Source: Antedon mediterranea
Lineage: Eukaryota > Echinodermata > Crinoidea > Comatulida > Antedonidae
Length of the DNA stretch: 64,000 nucleotides
Assembly: GCF_964355755.1 (NCBI RefSeq)
Contig: NC_092677.1
Span: forward strand, 933,001-997,000
Reading direction: 5' to 3'
The notes under the pieces are model-generated. The model saw nothing but the letters and a program-made list of their open reading frames with translations, had not been told where the DNA came from and did not search any database. Positions 43,125 through 51,987 of the stretch are shown in pieces. Numbering within the stretch: the first letter of the stretch is position 1; the number at the start of each line of letters is the position of its first letter. Both the position numbers and the translations under genes were made by a program.

Positions 43125-43656
43125 ACCCACAAATGTGAAAACGCCCACAAATGTGGAAATAACCACAAATGTGAAAATAACCACAAATGTGAAAACGTAT
43201 CACCCACAAATGTGAAAACAACCACAAAATGTGAAGACGCATCACCCACAAATGTGAAAAAAAACCACAAATGTAAAAAACGCATCACCCTCAAATGTGA
43301 AAACAGCGCCCAGAAATGTGAAAACAACCATCGCCCACAAAATGTGATAACGCCCACAAATGTTTTAAAAAAGAGAGACTTTTTCGCCCACAAATGTAAA
43401 AAAAAAATCATATCAAATTTATTGCTAGGCCCAAACAATTTTGATCGAGTTAATGTTAATGTATTTATATACATTGTATTGAGTTGTTCCAACACTTGTG
43501 TGTTCACGATACGTCTGTTAGGGTCGTTGTTAACGCGTTGGATTATTACCATTTTGCTGCTCGTGCGCGCGATATTTGCATTGTGAACTCGTTGGTTTAA
43601 TGTACGTAATAGTTCAAGACAATATTGTTATTTGCTGCGCGCGTGCACGATACTTT
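43125..43656. mobile_element. FB1-related element, broken copy (left portion)
   Basis: A CACAAATGTG array (about 43130-43405) followed by the FB1 arm sequence GTTCACGATACGTCTGTTAG and GCGCGATATTTGCA. The arm stops at 43656 in GATACTTTTA and resumes at 48925 in AAGGTCAAGGCC, because a 5.3-kb element was inserted. Confidence 0.82.
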
Positions 43657-43879
43657 TAGTACAGTCACATATGTAAGGAAAACTAGCTCCAGCTCGATAT
43701 TTGTGCCAAGATAGATTTTATTGACTAACTTTGTTATTCTTGTGTTGCTGAATTAAAAAAAGTTAGGTGCCATTTTTTTCGACCACTCCTTCAGCCGCTA
43801 TTTTGTATTTCAAAATGGCCGACATTCCACACTGAACTTTGTCATCCACAAGGGTCATCCATAAAGGTCAAACGGTCAA

Positions 43880-44465
43880 CATTTTAATTTTCTCAAATAC
43901 TTTACTGTTTGGTATCGTAGGATAGCTTTTTTTAAAATTCTGAATACAGTTTTACTAATATCTATTCGATTTTCCTTTGTTTATTGTCATAATTTTCCAA
44001 TATGTAAATAAATTGTTTTTAAATGTACAATGAAAAATGTCTCCTTCGTATTAAGATAAATACGGTTTTTCTTATTGGTTTTACAATTCATTCAAATGTT
44101 GGTAACATTCATCTGGTTATAATAACAATTTCAGTGCGTGAAAATACTTTAGTATAAGTTAAGTTTAACTATCAAGATCCTCGATATGCCCGGTTTTCGC
44201 ATTGCAAGTAAAAAACAAGATCAAACAACCATTTGCTTTGCAGGTAAATTAGTTGCGACGCAAACATGTTGTTTGATCTTGGAGGTAAAGTCATTGATTT
44301 TAGTACCTTTTATTCGAGCAAGTTCATACAACTACTACAGCAGAAACGTAACTTTGAAAAGTAATCTAGATTTGTCTTATCTGCTAGTTAATGTAGTTTT
44401 ATTTATATCCAGTGCAGTGGTGTCTATGTTTCCTGCCAATAGCGTGGTTGCATGTTGTAAGCCTA
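43880..44465. other. Interior of the long-TIR element, no gene seen
   Basis: AT-rich DNA with a 114-aa plus frame at 44186-44530 that lacks recognisable motifs and runs into a TA microsatellite. I do not support it as a gene. Confidence 0.4.
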
Positions 44466-44524
44466 TATATATATATATAAAAAAATCAAGATCAAATAAG
44501 TTAAAACTGCCTCAATATAGATTT

Positions 44525-44569
44525 ATTTAAACGACATGTTTCGGGCATAGCCCATCATCAGGTGAAGAG
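44525..44569 (-). ncRNA. Hammerhead ribozyme motif (minus-strand copy)
   Basis: The minus strand reads CTGATGA (44561-44555), a GGGC-TAT-GCCC stem II, GAAA (44542-44539), a two-pair helix III (A-C / G-U around AT) and the cleavage triplet GUC ending at 44533. All invariant core bases are present. Helix I pairs weakly here (G-C, U-A, then mismatches), so this copy may be slow. One extra U precedes stem II. Confidence 0.72.
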
Positions 44570-44707
44570 AATTGTAACAAAGGGTAACATATATAAGTCA
44601 CAAAATTACATAATAAAACAAATCAGCCAATCAAAGATGTTAACAAACAAAAGGCATAGTTATAAAGGCACGCCTCCAAAAGCTATGTGTTACCCTTTGT
44701 TACAATT

Positions 44708-44752
44708 CTTTTCACCTGATGATGGGCTATGCCCGAAACATGTCGTTAAAAT
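44708..44752 (+). ncRNA. Hammerhead ribozyme motif (plus-strand copy)
   Basis: CTGATGA at 44716-44722, stem II GGGC/GCCC at 44724-44734, GAAA at 44735-44738, a minimal helix III C39-G42 with a two-base loop, and cleavage expected after the C of GUC at 44744. Helix I pairs 44745-44751 with 44709-44715 with one mismatch (third pair). The short helix III matches the minimal hammerheads described in Penelope-like elements. This copy has the better helix I of the pair. Confidence 0.78.
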
Positions 44753-44824
44753 AAATCTATATTGAGGCAGTTTTAACTTATTTGATCTTGATTTTTTTCT
44801 ATATCCTGCCTATGCAGCTCTTTG

Positions 44825-44828
<4 letters not shown>

Positions 44829-44862
<34 letters not shown>
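44829..44862. repeat. TA dinucleotide microsatellite
   Basis: About fifteen uninterrupted TA units. A shorter run lies at 44466-44480 on the other side of the hammerhead element. Confidence 0.95.
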
Positions 44863-44863
<1 letters not shown>

Positions 44864-44990
44864 TACTACAATATAATACATTACAATTATAATATATTAC
44901 GTGAATAAAAATACGATAAGATGAGGGCGTATCAATTTGATCTCTGTTGCGCGTGTGTACAACTGAGGACTAGTGCTGTTCCGCCGTACC

Positions 44991-45156
44991 TAGTCTGGGT
45001 TCCAGACGGACTTTTGTCTGAATATTAGTAAAAAGATAAATATTTTGGCACATATGGCGTTTCATACGTATACTACTTGATTTTGGATACAAAAATCGCG
45101 GTCGAAATAAATCAAATAAATAAAAAAAAAGATAATACAGACTTGGGGCAAGTCTA
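44991..45156. mobile_element. 166-bp MITE with hairpin ends and a 9-bp target duplication
   Basis: Flanked by CGCCGTACC at 44982-44990 and 45157-45165. The second tandem copy shows the empty site. Ends TAGTCTGG and CAAGTCTA are loosely inverted, and each end also folds on itself: GTCTGG-GTT-CCAGAC and AGACTTG-GGG-CAAGTCT. A 9-bp duplication is typical of Mutator-like elements; the class is otherwise unknown. The TAGTCTGG start is shared with the Academ-like element at 35781. Confidence 0.82.
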
Positions 45157-45220
45157 CGCCGTACCACGCCGAGAATGTTAAAGAGTCGCTATCCAATCGA
45201 GTTTGAACAATACCATGAAA

Positions 45221-45292
45221 GCCCCAGTGGTCTAATGGTTAGGGCAACTGCATATCAAGCAAGCGGTCCAAGTTCGAGTCTCGGTTGGGGCG
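45221..45292 (+). tRNA. tRNA-like sequence, degraded copy
   Basis: 72 nt with acceptor GCCCCAG/TTGGGGC, D arm, and a TTCGAGT T loop. The anticodon stem (ACTGC/GCAAG) and the T stem (CCAAG/CTCGG) have mismatches that the second copy does not. TTTTT follows within 5 nt. Probably a pseudogene. Confidence 0.6.
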
Positions 45293-45584
45293 ACTTTTTC
45301 TCATTCTCACAGATTTCCTCATCTTTATCGTTTCAAATTAATTAATTAAATTTCAGTATATCACCGGGCGGTTTCGAATTAATGTTCATTGCCTAATGTG
45401 TTTATATATATAAAAGTATCTCTTCGGAGATCCCGCCTCGTGAATAAAAATACTGAAAGATGAGGGCGTATCAATTTGATCTCTGGTGCGCGTGCGTACA
45501 ACTGAGGACTAGTGCTGTTCCGCCGTACCACGCCGAGAATGTTAAAGAGTCGCTATCCAATCGAGTTTGAACAATACCATGAAA

Positions 45585-45656
45585 GCCCCAGTGGTCTAAT
45601 GGTTAGGACATCTGCATATCAAGCAGGCGGTCCGAGTTCGAGTCTCGGTTGGGGCG
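45585..45656 (+). tRNA. tRNA with anticodon ATC (Asp-like), structurally intact
   Basis: Cloverleaf: acceptor GCCCCAG/TTGGGGC (one G-U), D arm with GGTTAGGAC, anticodon stem TCTGC/GCAGG with the 7-nt loop ATATCAA giving anticodon ATC, and T stem CCGAG/CTCGG with loop TTCGAGT. The A and B boxes are good and a TTTTT Pol III terminator begins 4 nt after the end. ATC would read the aspartate codon GAU, whereas eukaryotic tRNA-Asp normally has GTC, so this may be a decoy or SINE-derived copy rather than a translating tRNA. Confidence 0.65.
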
Positions 45657-45794
45657 ACTTTTTCTCATTCTCACAGATGTCCTCATCTTTATCGTTTCAA
45701 ATTAATTAATTAAATTTCAGTATATCACCGGGCGGTTTCGAATTAATGTTCATTGCCTAATGTGTTTATATATATATATATATAAATTAATTTA

Positions 45795-47030
45795 TGTACA
45801 CATTCTTATATTATATATATTGCATATTTGTGTGACCATGAAGACAGGATAGAAAACAGCTCACATATACTGTGTATAATTAGTCGAATAATCTTCCACC
45901 GTTTCAGATGATAACATAATTTATTGAATATACAATTAAATCGGTGGCATATGCTATTCATAAGAATACAAATACGAACAACAAACAGATACAATGGGAT
46001 CATGCCCGAGAACAATAAAATAAAAATAATAATTCAAAACGCACCGATGACTGAAAGCCGATTCCATCCTACCGGTGTGTGGTCGAAGCCGGTCGCACTT
46101 CGCTCTTAAAAAAAAAACCACTGAATTTTTTATAAATAGGCCTATAACTGAGAAATGCAGTAAAAGTAACAAAATTAAATACACATTTATAAAAGGGAAT
46201 TCAATAACTGAAATCGTTACATACACATTTATAAGGTGTCTGTAGTTGTAGAGTGTTAAAAGATGTCGTTTTTTCTCAAACTAATTTGAATATTGCTGGA
46301 AAGCGGATATTGTTTCCAACAAATATAGTTTGATTAATTATTCTATGTGACTTTTAATAATAACAACGTAGTTTGGATTTATATTGCGATAATCACAAAC
46401 CATACGTAAAAATCAAAGGGAACTTTTAGACGTTAAAAACACCGTAATTCGTTTCTTTACCATATCGATTGGTAGTTTGTAAAGGTAGTTGATATGGGGT
46501 TAAAAGGCATTCGCCTAAACTTTCCCATTATAACTAAACTAAACTAAAAGGCAGGGTGTGTGACCGAAACGGCCGCCGACTGAAACGGCCGCCAACATTT
46601 TCTATGGGACGCCAATACCGCCGCAGGCAGCAGTAGAACACTGACTTTTCTTTATTTCGTGTAAACTTTTTTTGAGGAAAACTAATTGATTAAATTTTTT
46701 TTTTAAACTTCTTAAGACTTTTTCACTGTATAATAATATCAAATGCAAACATTCTGCTTGCTGCACTTCATCTGACGTTCAAAGAGACAGGCATGCCAAT
46801 TAACATTGGCATTGTGCACAGATGACTTTATATTGTGTGGTACCCGCTTTGACAAAAATAACACTGTTATACAAATTATTTTGAACGCTACGCAAATGAT
46901 ACCATGACCCGTAGCATTTTCTTTTTCCGAAAAACAGAAATTTAGACCATGGAGGTTATACCTCCATGTTTAGACTACTAAAAATAAAATAGATTTAGAA
47001 TTTAAAAAGCTATCCAACGAAACAAAACAA
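45795..47030. other. Unassigned DNA inside the long-TIR element
   Basis: No supported gene. It contains a short direct repeat GAAACGGCCGCC at 46565-46595. Frames near 45806-46226 lack motifs. Confidence 0.4.
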
Positions 47031-47031
47031 T

Positions 47032-48101
47032 ACGGTGGCCTATAAGTGTCACGGCAACTTTCAAAAAATATCACGGCAATTTTTTCAAAAAAAGCCACGG
47101 CAATTTGAAAAAAACCACGGCAATTTGAAAAAAGCCACATCAAATTAAAAATAAAACATCACAGCAAATTAAAAATAAAACATCGCGGCAATTTAACAAA
47201 AATACCATGGCAACTTAAAAATTAAACATCTCGGCAAATTAGTATTGAAACACCACGGCAAATTAATAATGAAACACCACGGCAAATTACAGAATGCCAC
47301 GGCGGAAGTGAGTTACCACGGCGGAAGTGAAACCTTTGGAATCTTCGATTTTTTCTGAGGTAAGTAATTATTTGTGCATCCCATTGATGTAAGTATTATA
47401 TTAATTTATTTAAATACAGCAGTTTACGTGTTTATTGCACTCTTCTTGAACTTTCTAGGCCGGGCTAGACCATAGGCCTTATTACAAGGTAGGCCTAGAC
47501 CCTATAACATTCTACAATGTTTTAATATATTTACAGTAATCTGTTTTTTATATAACAAGTTTTTTTTACAGTAGACCTACCTACTACTGTAGGCCTTAGG
47601 CTAGTAGTAGGCATAGCTAGGCCTAGTGCAATAAACACGTAAATGCTGCAGTTAAATAAATTAATATAATAATATTTACTTCAATGCAAAAATAATTACT
47701 TACCTCAGAAAAAAATCGAAGATTCCAAAGGTTTCACTTCCGCCGTGGTAACTCACTTCCGCCGTGACATTCTGTAATTTACCGTGGTGTTTCATTACTA
47801 ATTTGCCGTGGTGTTTCAATACTAATTTGCCGTGGTGTTTCATTTTTAAGTTGCCGTGGTATTTTTGTTAAATTGTCGCGATGTTTTATTTTTAATTTGC
47901 CGTGGTGTTTAATTTTTAAGTTGCCATGGTATTTTTGTTAAATTGTCGCGATGTTTTATTTTTAATTTGCCGTGATGTTTTATTTTTAATTTGCCGTGGC
48001 TTTTTTCAAATTGCCGTGGCTTTTTTCAAATTGCCGTGGCTTTTTTTGAAAGTTGCCGTGATATTTTTTGAAAGTTGCCGTGACACTTATAGGCCACCGT
48101 A
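47032..48101. mobile_element. 1.07-kb foldback element with CACGGCAAATT minisatellite arms
   Basis: Ends ACGGTGGCCTATAAGTGTCA and the exact complement. AAAACAA flanks both sides (about 47024-47030 and 48102-48108). The outer ~310 bp of each arm are ~20-25-bp units CCACGGCAAATTAAAAATAAA; the inner part (GGTTTCACTTCCGCC..., GGTAAGTAATTATTTGTGC) is also inverted. The loop (about 47455-47620) has AGGCCTAG words. A 7-8-bp duplication suggests a hAT-like origin. No coding capacity. Confidence 0.85.
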
Positions 48102-48483
48102 AAACAAAGATGTGATTTTATAACAGTATATTTCACCTTTATTCACGGACTATATAGTTATTTTGATTTTAAATAACTCGGAAACTTGACATTGAAGTTA
48201 AGTGTAATCCAGTACCGTACTTATATTCAGTATTACTGTAAGATAATATTATATAATATAATATAAAATATAATATAAAACATATAAATTACTATGTAAC
48301 TATGCGTTTATTGATATGGGTGTAATGGAATAAAATGATCAGTATTACATTTCCTTTCCAATGATACCATGGATGACCAACTTTAGTGTGGACCGTCGGC
48401 CATTTTAAAATAGAAATTGCGGCTGAAAGAGTGGTTGAAAAAAATGGCACCTAACTTTTTTGGATTCAGCATCTCAAGAATAG

Positions 48484-48862
48484 TGAGTCATATGGCCGAG
48501 CGGTTAAGGCAGGGACGCCGTTTACCAACAACAACATCGGCAAGGGTTCGAGGCCGACTCGCTCCTAGTTCTGGTGGTGGAACAAGTCTTCTCGGATAAG
48601 GACTATAAACCGTAGGTCCAGTGTACACAGTTATAACCTGTGTGTACTTTAAAGAAACCCAGTTCATTATTTGAAAAAGAGTAGGCGGTTACCCCGGTGA
48701 ACTGGTTCACACAATAGCCCCTGTATCAGGGGGATTACCACCTATCTGATAGGACAGTGATTATATATTATCTGATAGGACAGTGATTAATTCACTATTG
48801 GTAATCCTTGGCCACATTGCCTAAAGACATAAAATAATAAATAAAATAAATAATAACAAAAT
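48484..48862 (+). mobile_element. tRNA-derived SINE
   Basis: The head has a Pol III A box TGGCCGAGCGGTTAAGG and B box GGTTCGAGGCC, like tRNA-Ser/Leu. The body contains GTGTACACAGTTATAACCTG, CTTTAAAGAAACCCAG and two copies of TATCTGATAGGACAGTGATT. The tail is ATAAAATAATAAATAAAATA. The matching inverted repeat at 43.73 kb shows the uninterrupted site, and AATA is repeated at both ends. The ~380-bp length is usual for a SINE with a conserved body. Confidence 0.85.
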
Positions 48863-48924
48863 TAGCTAAAAGAAAATCTATTTTGGCACAAATATCGAGC
48901 TGGAAGACATAATAACCCGTACTA

Positions 48925-49060
48925 TTAAGGTCAAGGCCATATTATATCATTGTTACTTGTAGTGTGTAGTTGTTAACTCGTTGGCTTACTATTATGTACG
49001 TAGCCTATAGTTCCAAGTCGATGTTCGATTGCGCGCGCACACGATACTATAGCGCTTTCA
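48925..49060. mobile_element. FB1-related element, resumed portion
   Basis: AAGGTCAAGGCCATATTATATC, GTTAACTCGTTGGCTTACTA and CAAGTCGATGTTCG continue the arm that stopped at 43656. Similarity ends near GCGCACACGATACTATAG. Confidence 0.75.
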
Positions 49061-49189
49061 ACTTGCTAGCTATCTCTACGTCAGCAACCGATAATGGTAT
49101 ATCCTTTGACTATTCTCGTTGTTTCTGTGTTGTTGTATGCCAAATAAGGATTTTCACCAATGTACATAGCATGCAATTTATTTAACAAA

Positions 49190-49334
49190 AACTTTTCAAG
49201 ATAGTCACTTGTATCATTTGTATTTATTTATATAGTTATCACATCGTATTATTTATTCTACTCAGGTACAAAACATATCTCGAAATTGTTAACAATTTTG
49301 ACAATAAAGTTATCTTGTATCTTGTATCTTGTAA
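49190..49334 (+). repeat. 3' end of a LINE with TATCTTG tail
   Basis: AT-rich DNA ending GACAATAAAGTTATCTTG then TATCTTGTATCTTGTA, the short tandem tail style of CR1/Jockey-type LINE 3' ends. No coding part remains. Confidence 0.55.
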
Positions 49335-49339
49335 GAATT

Positions 49340-51380
49340 TTTATCATGTATTGTAATATTACAATTCCTATAATGTTTAGTCCATTAGTAATTAGTTTCA
49401 CTCTATCATTTCGATTATTTAGATAAATTCTTCATAAGTTCCGTATTTTTTGGACACCAATTATACTTTCTGCAGCGATTTTCTTAAGTATGGCTATACA
49501 GGTCTGATCATCTCTAAAAAAAGCTTTTCCCTGTTGGTATTTGATAAGCCTTCAGAAAAAAACTGGTTTCACTACACTATGTTCTCTGTTTACTGTTTGC
49601 CCGTTCATCGTGTTGATTACGTCACCGGCTGCCGGTGCAGCACTTACTCTTTACATTCCTTTGTTAGTCCCGTTTCTATGGGCTTTTGTAGCCATTGTTT
49701 GGCTTTCACCGGGCTTTAGACTCCTAGACGTGAACGATATACAAACAAACTGGTTTTTTTCTAATATTTCTTTGAGATAGAACTTACACCTTAACAAGAC
49801 TTGATTTAACTTGACTTATTCACTGTGTTAACTTAGAAATCAATCGAGATTAAAACGTCAAATTTTACCTATATTTCAGGAGCTGTAAAAAGCTATACCT
49901 TGGTGAAGTAAAATCACAGCGACCTTATTATAAATACTGTAGTTAATTTACATTTACATTTCAATCTACACAATAATTATGAAAATAGCATGCTAAAACA
50001 ATGTATAGCATACATTTTCTTTGTTCCCGCATGCGCATCGAGGCCTTGCTCGTTAACACTTATATGGCGAATCTATATATAAATTATGGTTAATTCTGAC
50101 ATAGGCGAGCACAATGCAAAAACTTCGGTACAAATCTCCGCCTTGGATACCTACCTTATCTATCTGAGATGTACCGCGAAACGTAGATTTGATAACATTA
50201 GTGTTCACAGCGACGCTATTGTTCCATATTTCTATCTTAGGAAGATGTTATAAAGAGTTTTTTAACACAATTTATGATTTCAACATTAGATTTTCATCTC
50301 AATTTCAATTCTTCCCGGTCAAAGTAATTTCCGGGTTTAAGATAAGTTCACCTAGCAACAACCTGGTTTCAAATATTTTCTCTCTTTTATACACAAGGGA
50401 GCAGTTAAAATAATAGATTTGACCCTAAAGGTGATTGGAAACAGGCACTTTCCATCAGTCAATACAGTGTCCCTTTGGAAGACGACAAAAAAACCCAGAT
50501 ATATTTGGCCATTAATCATAGCCATTTCAGTTTTTTGTTTATTTTAAAACATACCGCGCGTGTGTGAAGGTACAGTAGTTAAATAATAGGAATTATAATG
50601 CAAATTAATAAAGATCAAATTAAATATACACCATAAAGAATCAGAATATATTGTGGGGAATAGTATTATAAAATTACATAGGGAGATTTGATGATAAGAC
50701 ATTTTTCGAGTGAAATCCCGATAGCTGAGTTTTATTGAGTAAGCTTGCAAGAATAACTGTAGGCTATCTTCCTGTGTCCCGTTAGGACCGAGATGTCTGC
50801 CCATGTTGCAAGCCGTAATGTCTTCTTTCTTGGGCCCACTCTGTCACGGCAGTTAGTTTCAAAAGATGATTAAATTAAATAATGTATTAATAATTATTAG
50901 GATGGTATTCATTTGAATAAACGCCTCTCCAATAAAACATCACTTTGAATAATAACCCCCCCCCCCCCACCCCAACCCAACTATCTAATAAACGTCCATC
51001 CACATATTTATAACAACACAATTATACTATTTGTAGTAGAATTCACCGCACTGTTATTTACAATTTACCAAGCATTTGTTATTCTTTTTTAGCACTTTTC
51101 ATATCTATTAGAGGATTTCATTTGATTATAAATGTTACCATATTATTAAAACTACAAAATTTAACATATATCCCTCGAATAAGCACCTCCCTCAAATGAC
51201 CTCCGCCTCCCCAAAGGGCCCTACCAAACAATAAAAACTGTACTTTAAAATGTCATTAATCATCTAAAACACTGTGAAACAAAGTAGTTTAGTTTTACGA
51301 ATGTCAAGCATTTTCAATAATGGTAACCGACAGAAAACGTATAAGGAGAACATTATCATTCCGAGAACCATCGTCTACAC
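49340..51380. other. Unassigned DNA upstream of the Ig gene
   Basis: No supported exon. The plus frame at 49541-49780 is hydrophobic but has no splice or signal-peptide context. The C-run at 50954-50968 is low complexity. The missing first exon of the Ig receptor could be here or farther upstream, but I could not identify it. Confidence 0.4.
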
Positions 51381-51383
51381 TTC

Positions 51384-51420
51384 CTAGAGGGGGAGCAAGC
51401 GAAGCGAGCTCACCCTCTAG
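51384..51420. other. 13-bp hairpin with conserved GCGAAGCGA loop, ending CTAG
   Basis: CTAGAGGGGGAGC pairs with GCTCACCCTCTAG (one mismatch) around an 11-nt AAGCGAAGCGA loop. CGAGAACCATC lies 11 bp upstream of the stem. Same design as 53177-53213 on the other strand. Confidence 0.85.
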
Positions 51421-51570
51421 TAATAATAATAATAAGCTTTATTTATTCACGGATACTTAACTCAACTGAAAGTTGTTTTTCAGTAAGTCCGTGCTCAAAA
51501 GAAAACACCAACAAAAACAAATGTAAAAAGATCATAATTACTACTAAAACAGATAATAAAAATAAGTATC
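51421..51570 (-). repeat. LINE 3'-end remnant (minus strand)
   Basis: Read on the minus strand: AAAACAACTTTCAGTTGAG, TATCCGTGAATAAATAAAGC and a TTATTATTATTATTA tail, as at a LINE 3' end. It directly abuts the CTAG hairpin. Confidence 0.5.
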
Positions 51571-51636
51571 TTCATTCTTTATATAAATGATAAGCTCATT
51601 TTGATGAATGAATTAAATTATTCTAATTTGTCCTAG

Positions 51637-51987
51637 TTTTATTTAGTACATGCACTGGTGTGACTGTAACTATTGATATCTTGGGAGATGTGATTGAAGG
51701 TTCTGAAACGAGAATGATATGTAACTACAATCCTACAAGTGGTGGGACTATTATCATAACATGGAGTAATGTCACAGGAGGGGCATCTGAATCTATAGCA
51801 ACAACTGTTGTGGGTGTATCTAAAGATGTGCAGCCTGCCTACAGTGCTATCTTTAGTCTTGATCCAAATGATGATAGAGCTCTTGTGATTGCTAACACTT
51901 TACGTAGTTACAGTGGTGATTACGAATGTGATGTTGTTATTACTGGTGTATCTTCTGGCAAGGATGATGTTACTCTGAATGTTATAT
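51637..51987 (+). CDS. Ig receptor exon A: Ig domain 1
   Basis: Encodes an Ig domain with CNYN, ITWSN and SGDYEC placing the paired cysteines and core tryptophan. Donor ATAT/GTAAGT at 51988. Two acceptors are possible, 51636 and 51646; I prefer 51636 because it gives the phase-1 start shared by the other Ig exons. Confidence 0.8.

Larger units (their letters stand above)
44480..44798. mobile_element. ~320-bp inverted-repeat element carrying two hammerhead ribozyme motifs
   Basis: Arms 44480-44600 and 44684-44798 are near-perfect inverted copies running ATCAAGATCAAATAAG, AACTGCCTCAATATAGATTT, the ribozyme core and TTGTAACAAAGGGTAACA. The centre is an ~80-bp AT-rich spacer. TA microsatellites flank both sides. 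Hammerheads of this compact type are known from Penelope-like retroelement ends and related retrozymes, so this is probably a non-autonomous derivative. The frame at 44562-44765 is not a gene. Confidence 0.75.
44898..45790. repeat. Tandemly duplicated tRNA-containing unit
   Basis: Two copies (from about 44898 and 45437) share CGTGAATAAAAATAC, GATGAGGGCGTATCAATTTG, GGACTAGTGCTGTTCCGCCG, a tRNA-like gene and CACCGGGCGGTTTCGAATTA. The first copy contains a 166-bp MITE that the second lacks. Each ends in a TATATA run. Confidence 0.9.
43659..48922. mobile_element. Long-TIR element (~5.26 kb as it stands) inserted in the FB1-like copy
   Basis: Inverted repeats: left GTACAG...CAGCTCGATATTTGTGCC continuing through AGTTAGGTGCCATTTTTTTC and AAAATGGCCGACATTCCACA to about 43880; right the complement from about 48345. 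TA flanks both ends (43657-43658 and 48923-48924), suggesting a TA target as in Tc1/mariner, though the first bases of the repeats have diverged. The right repeat is itself split by a SINE. No transposase is visible; the interior is mostly later insertions listed separately. Confidence 0.65.

Noticed and set aside
49541-49780. Hydrophobic 79-aa frame as the signal-peptide exon or a small membrane protein
   Set aside because: No ATG plus signal-peptide cleavage context followed by a phase-1 donor could be identified, and nothing links it to the Ig exons.
50189-50413. Frame beginning with a hydrophobic stretch as the first exon of the receptor
   Set aside because: It has no ATG start and no donor site of the required phase in a sensible position.
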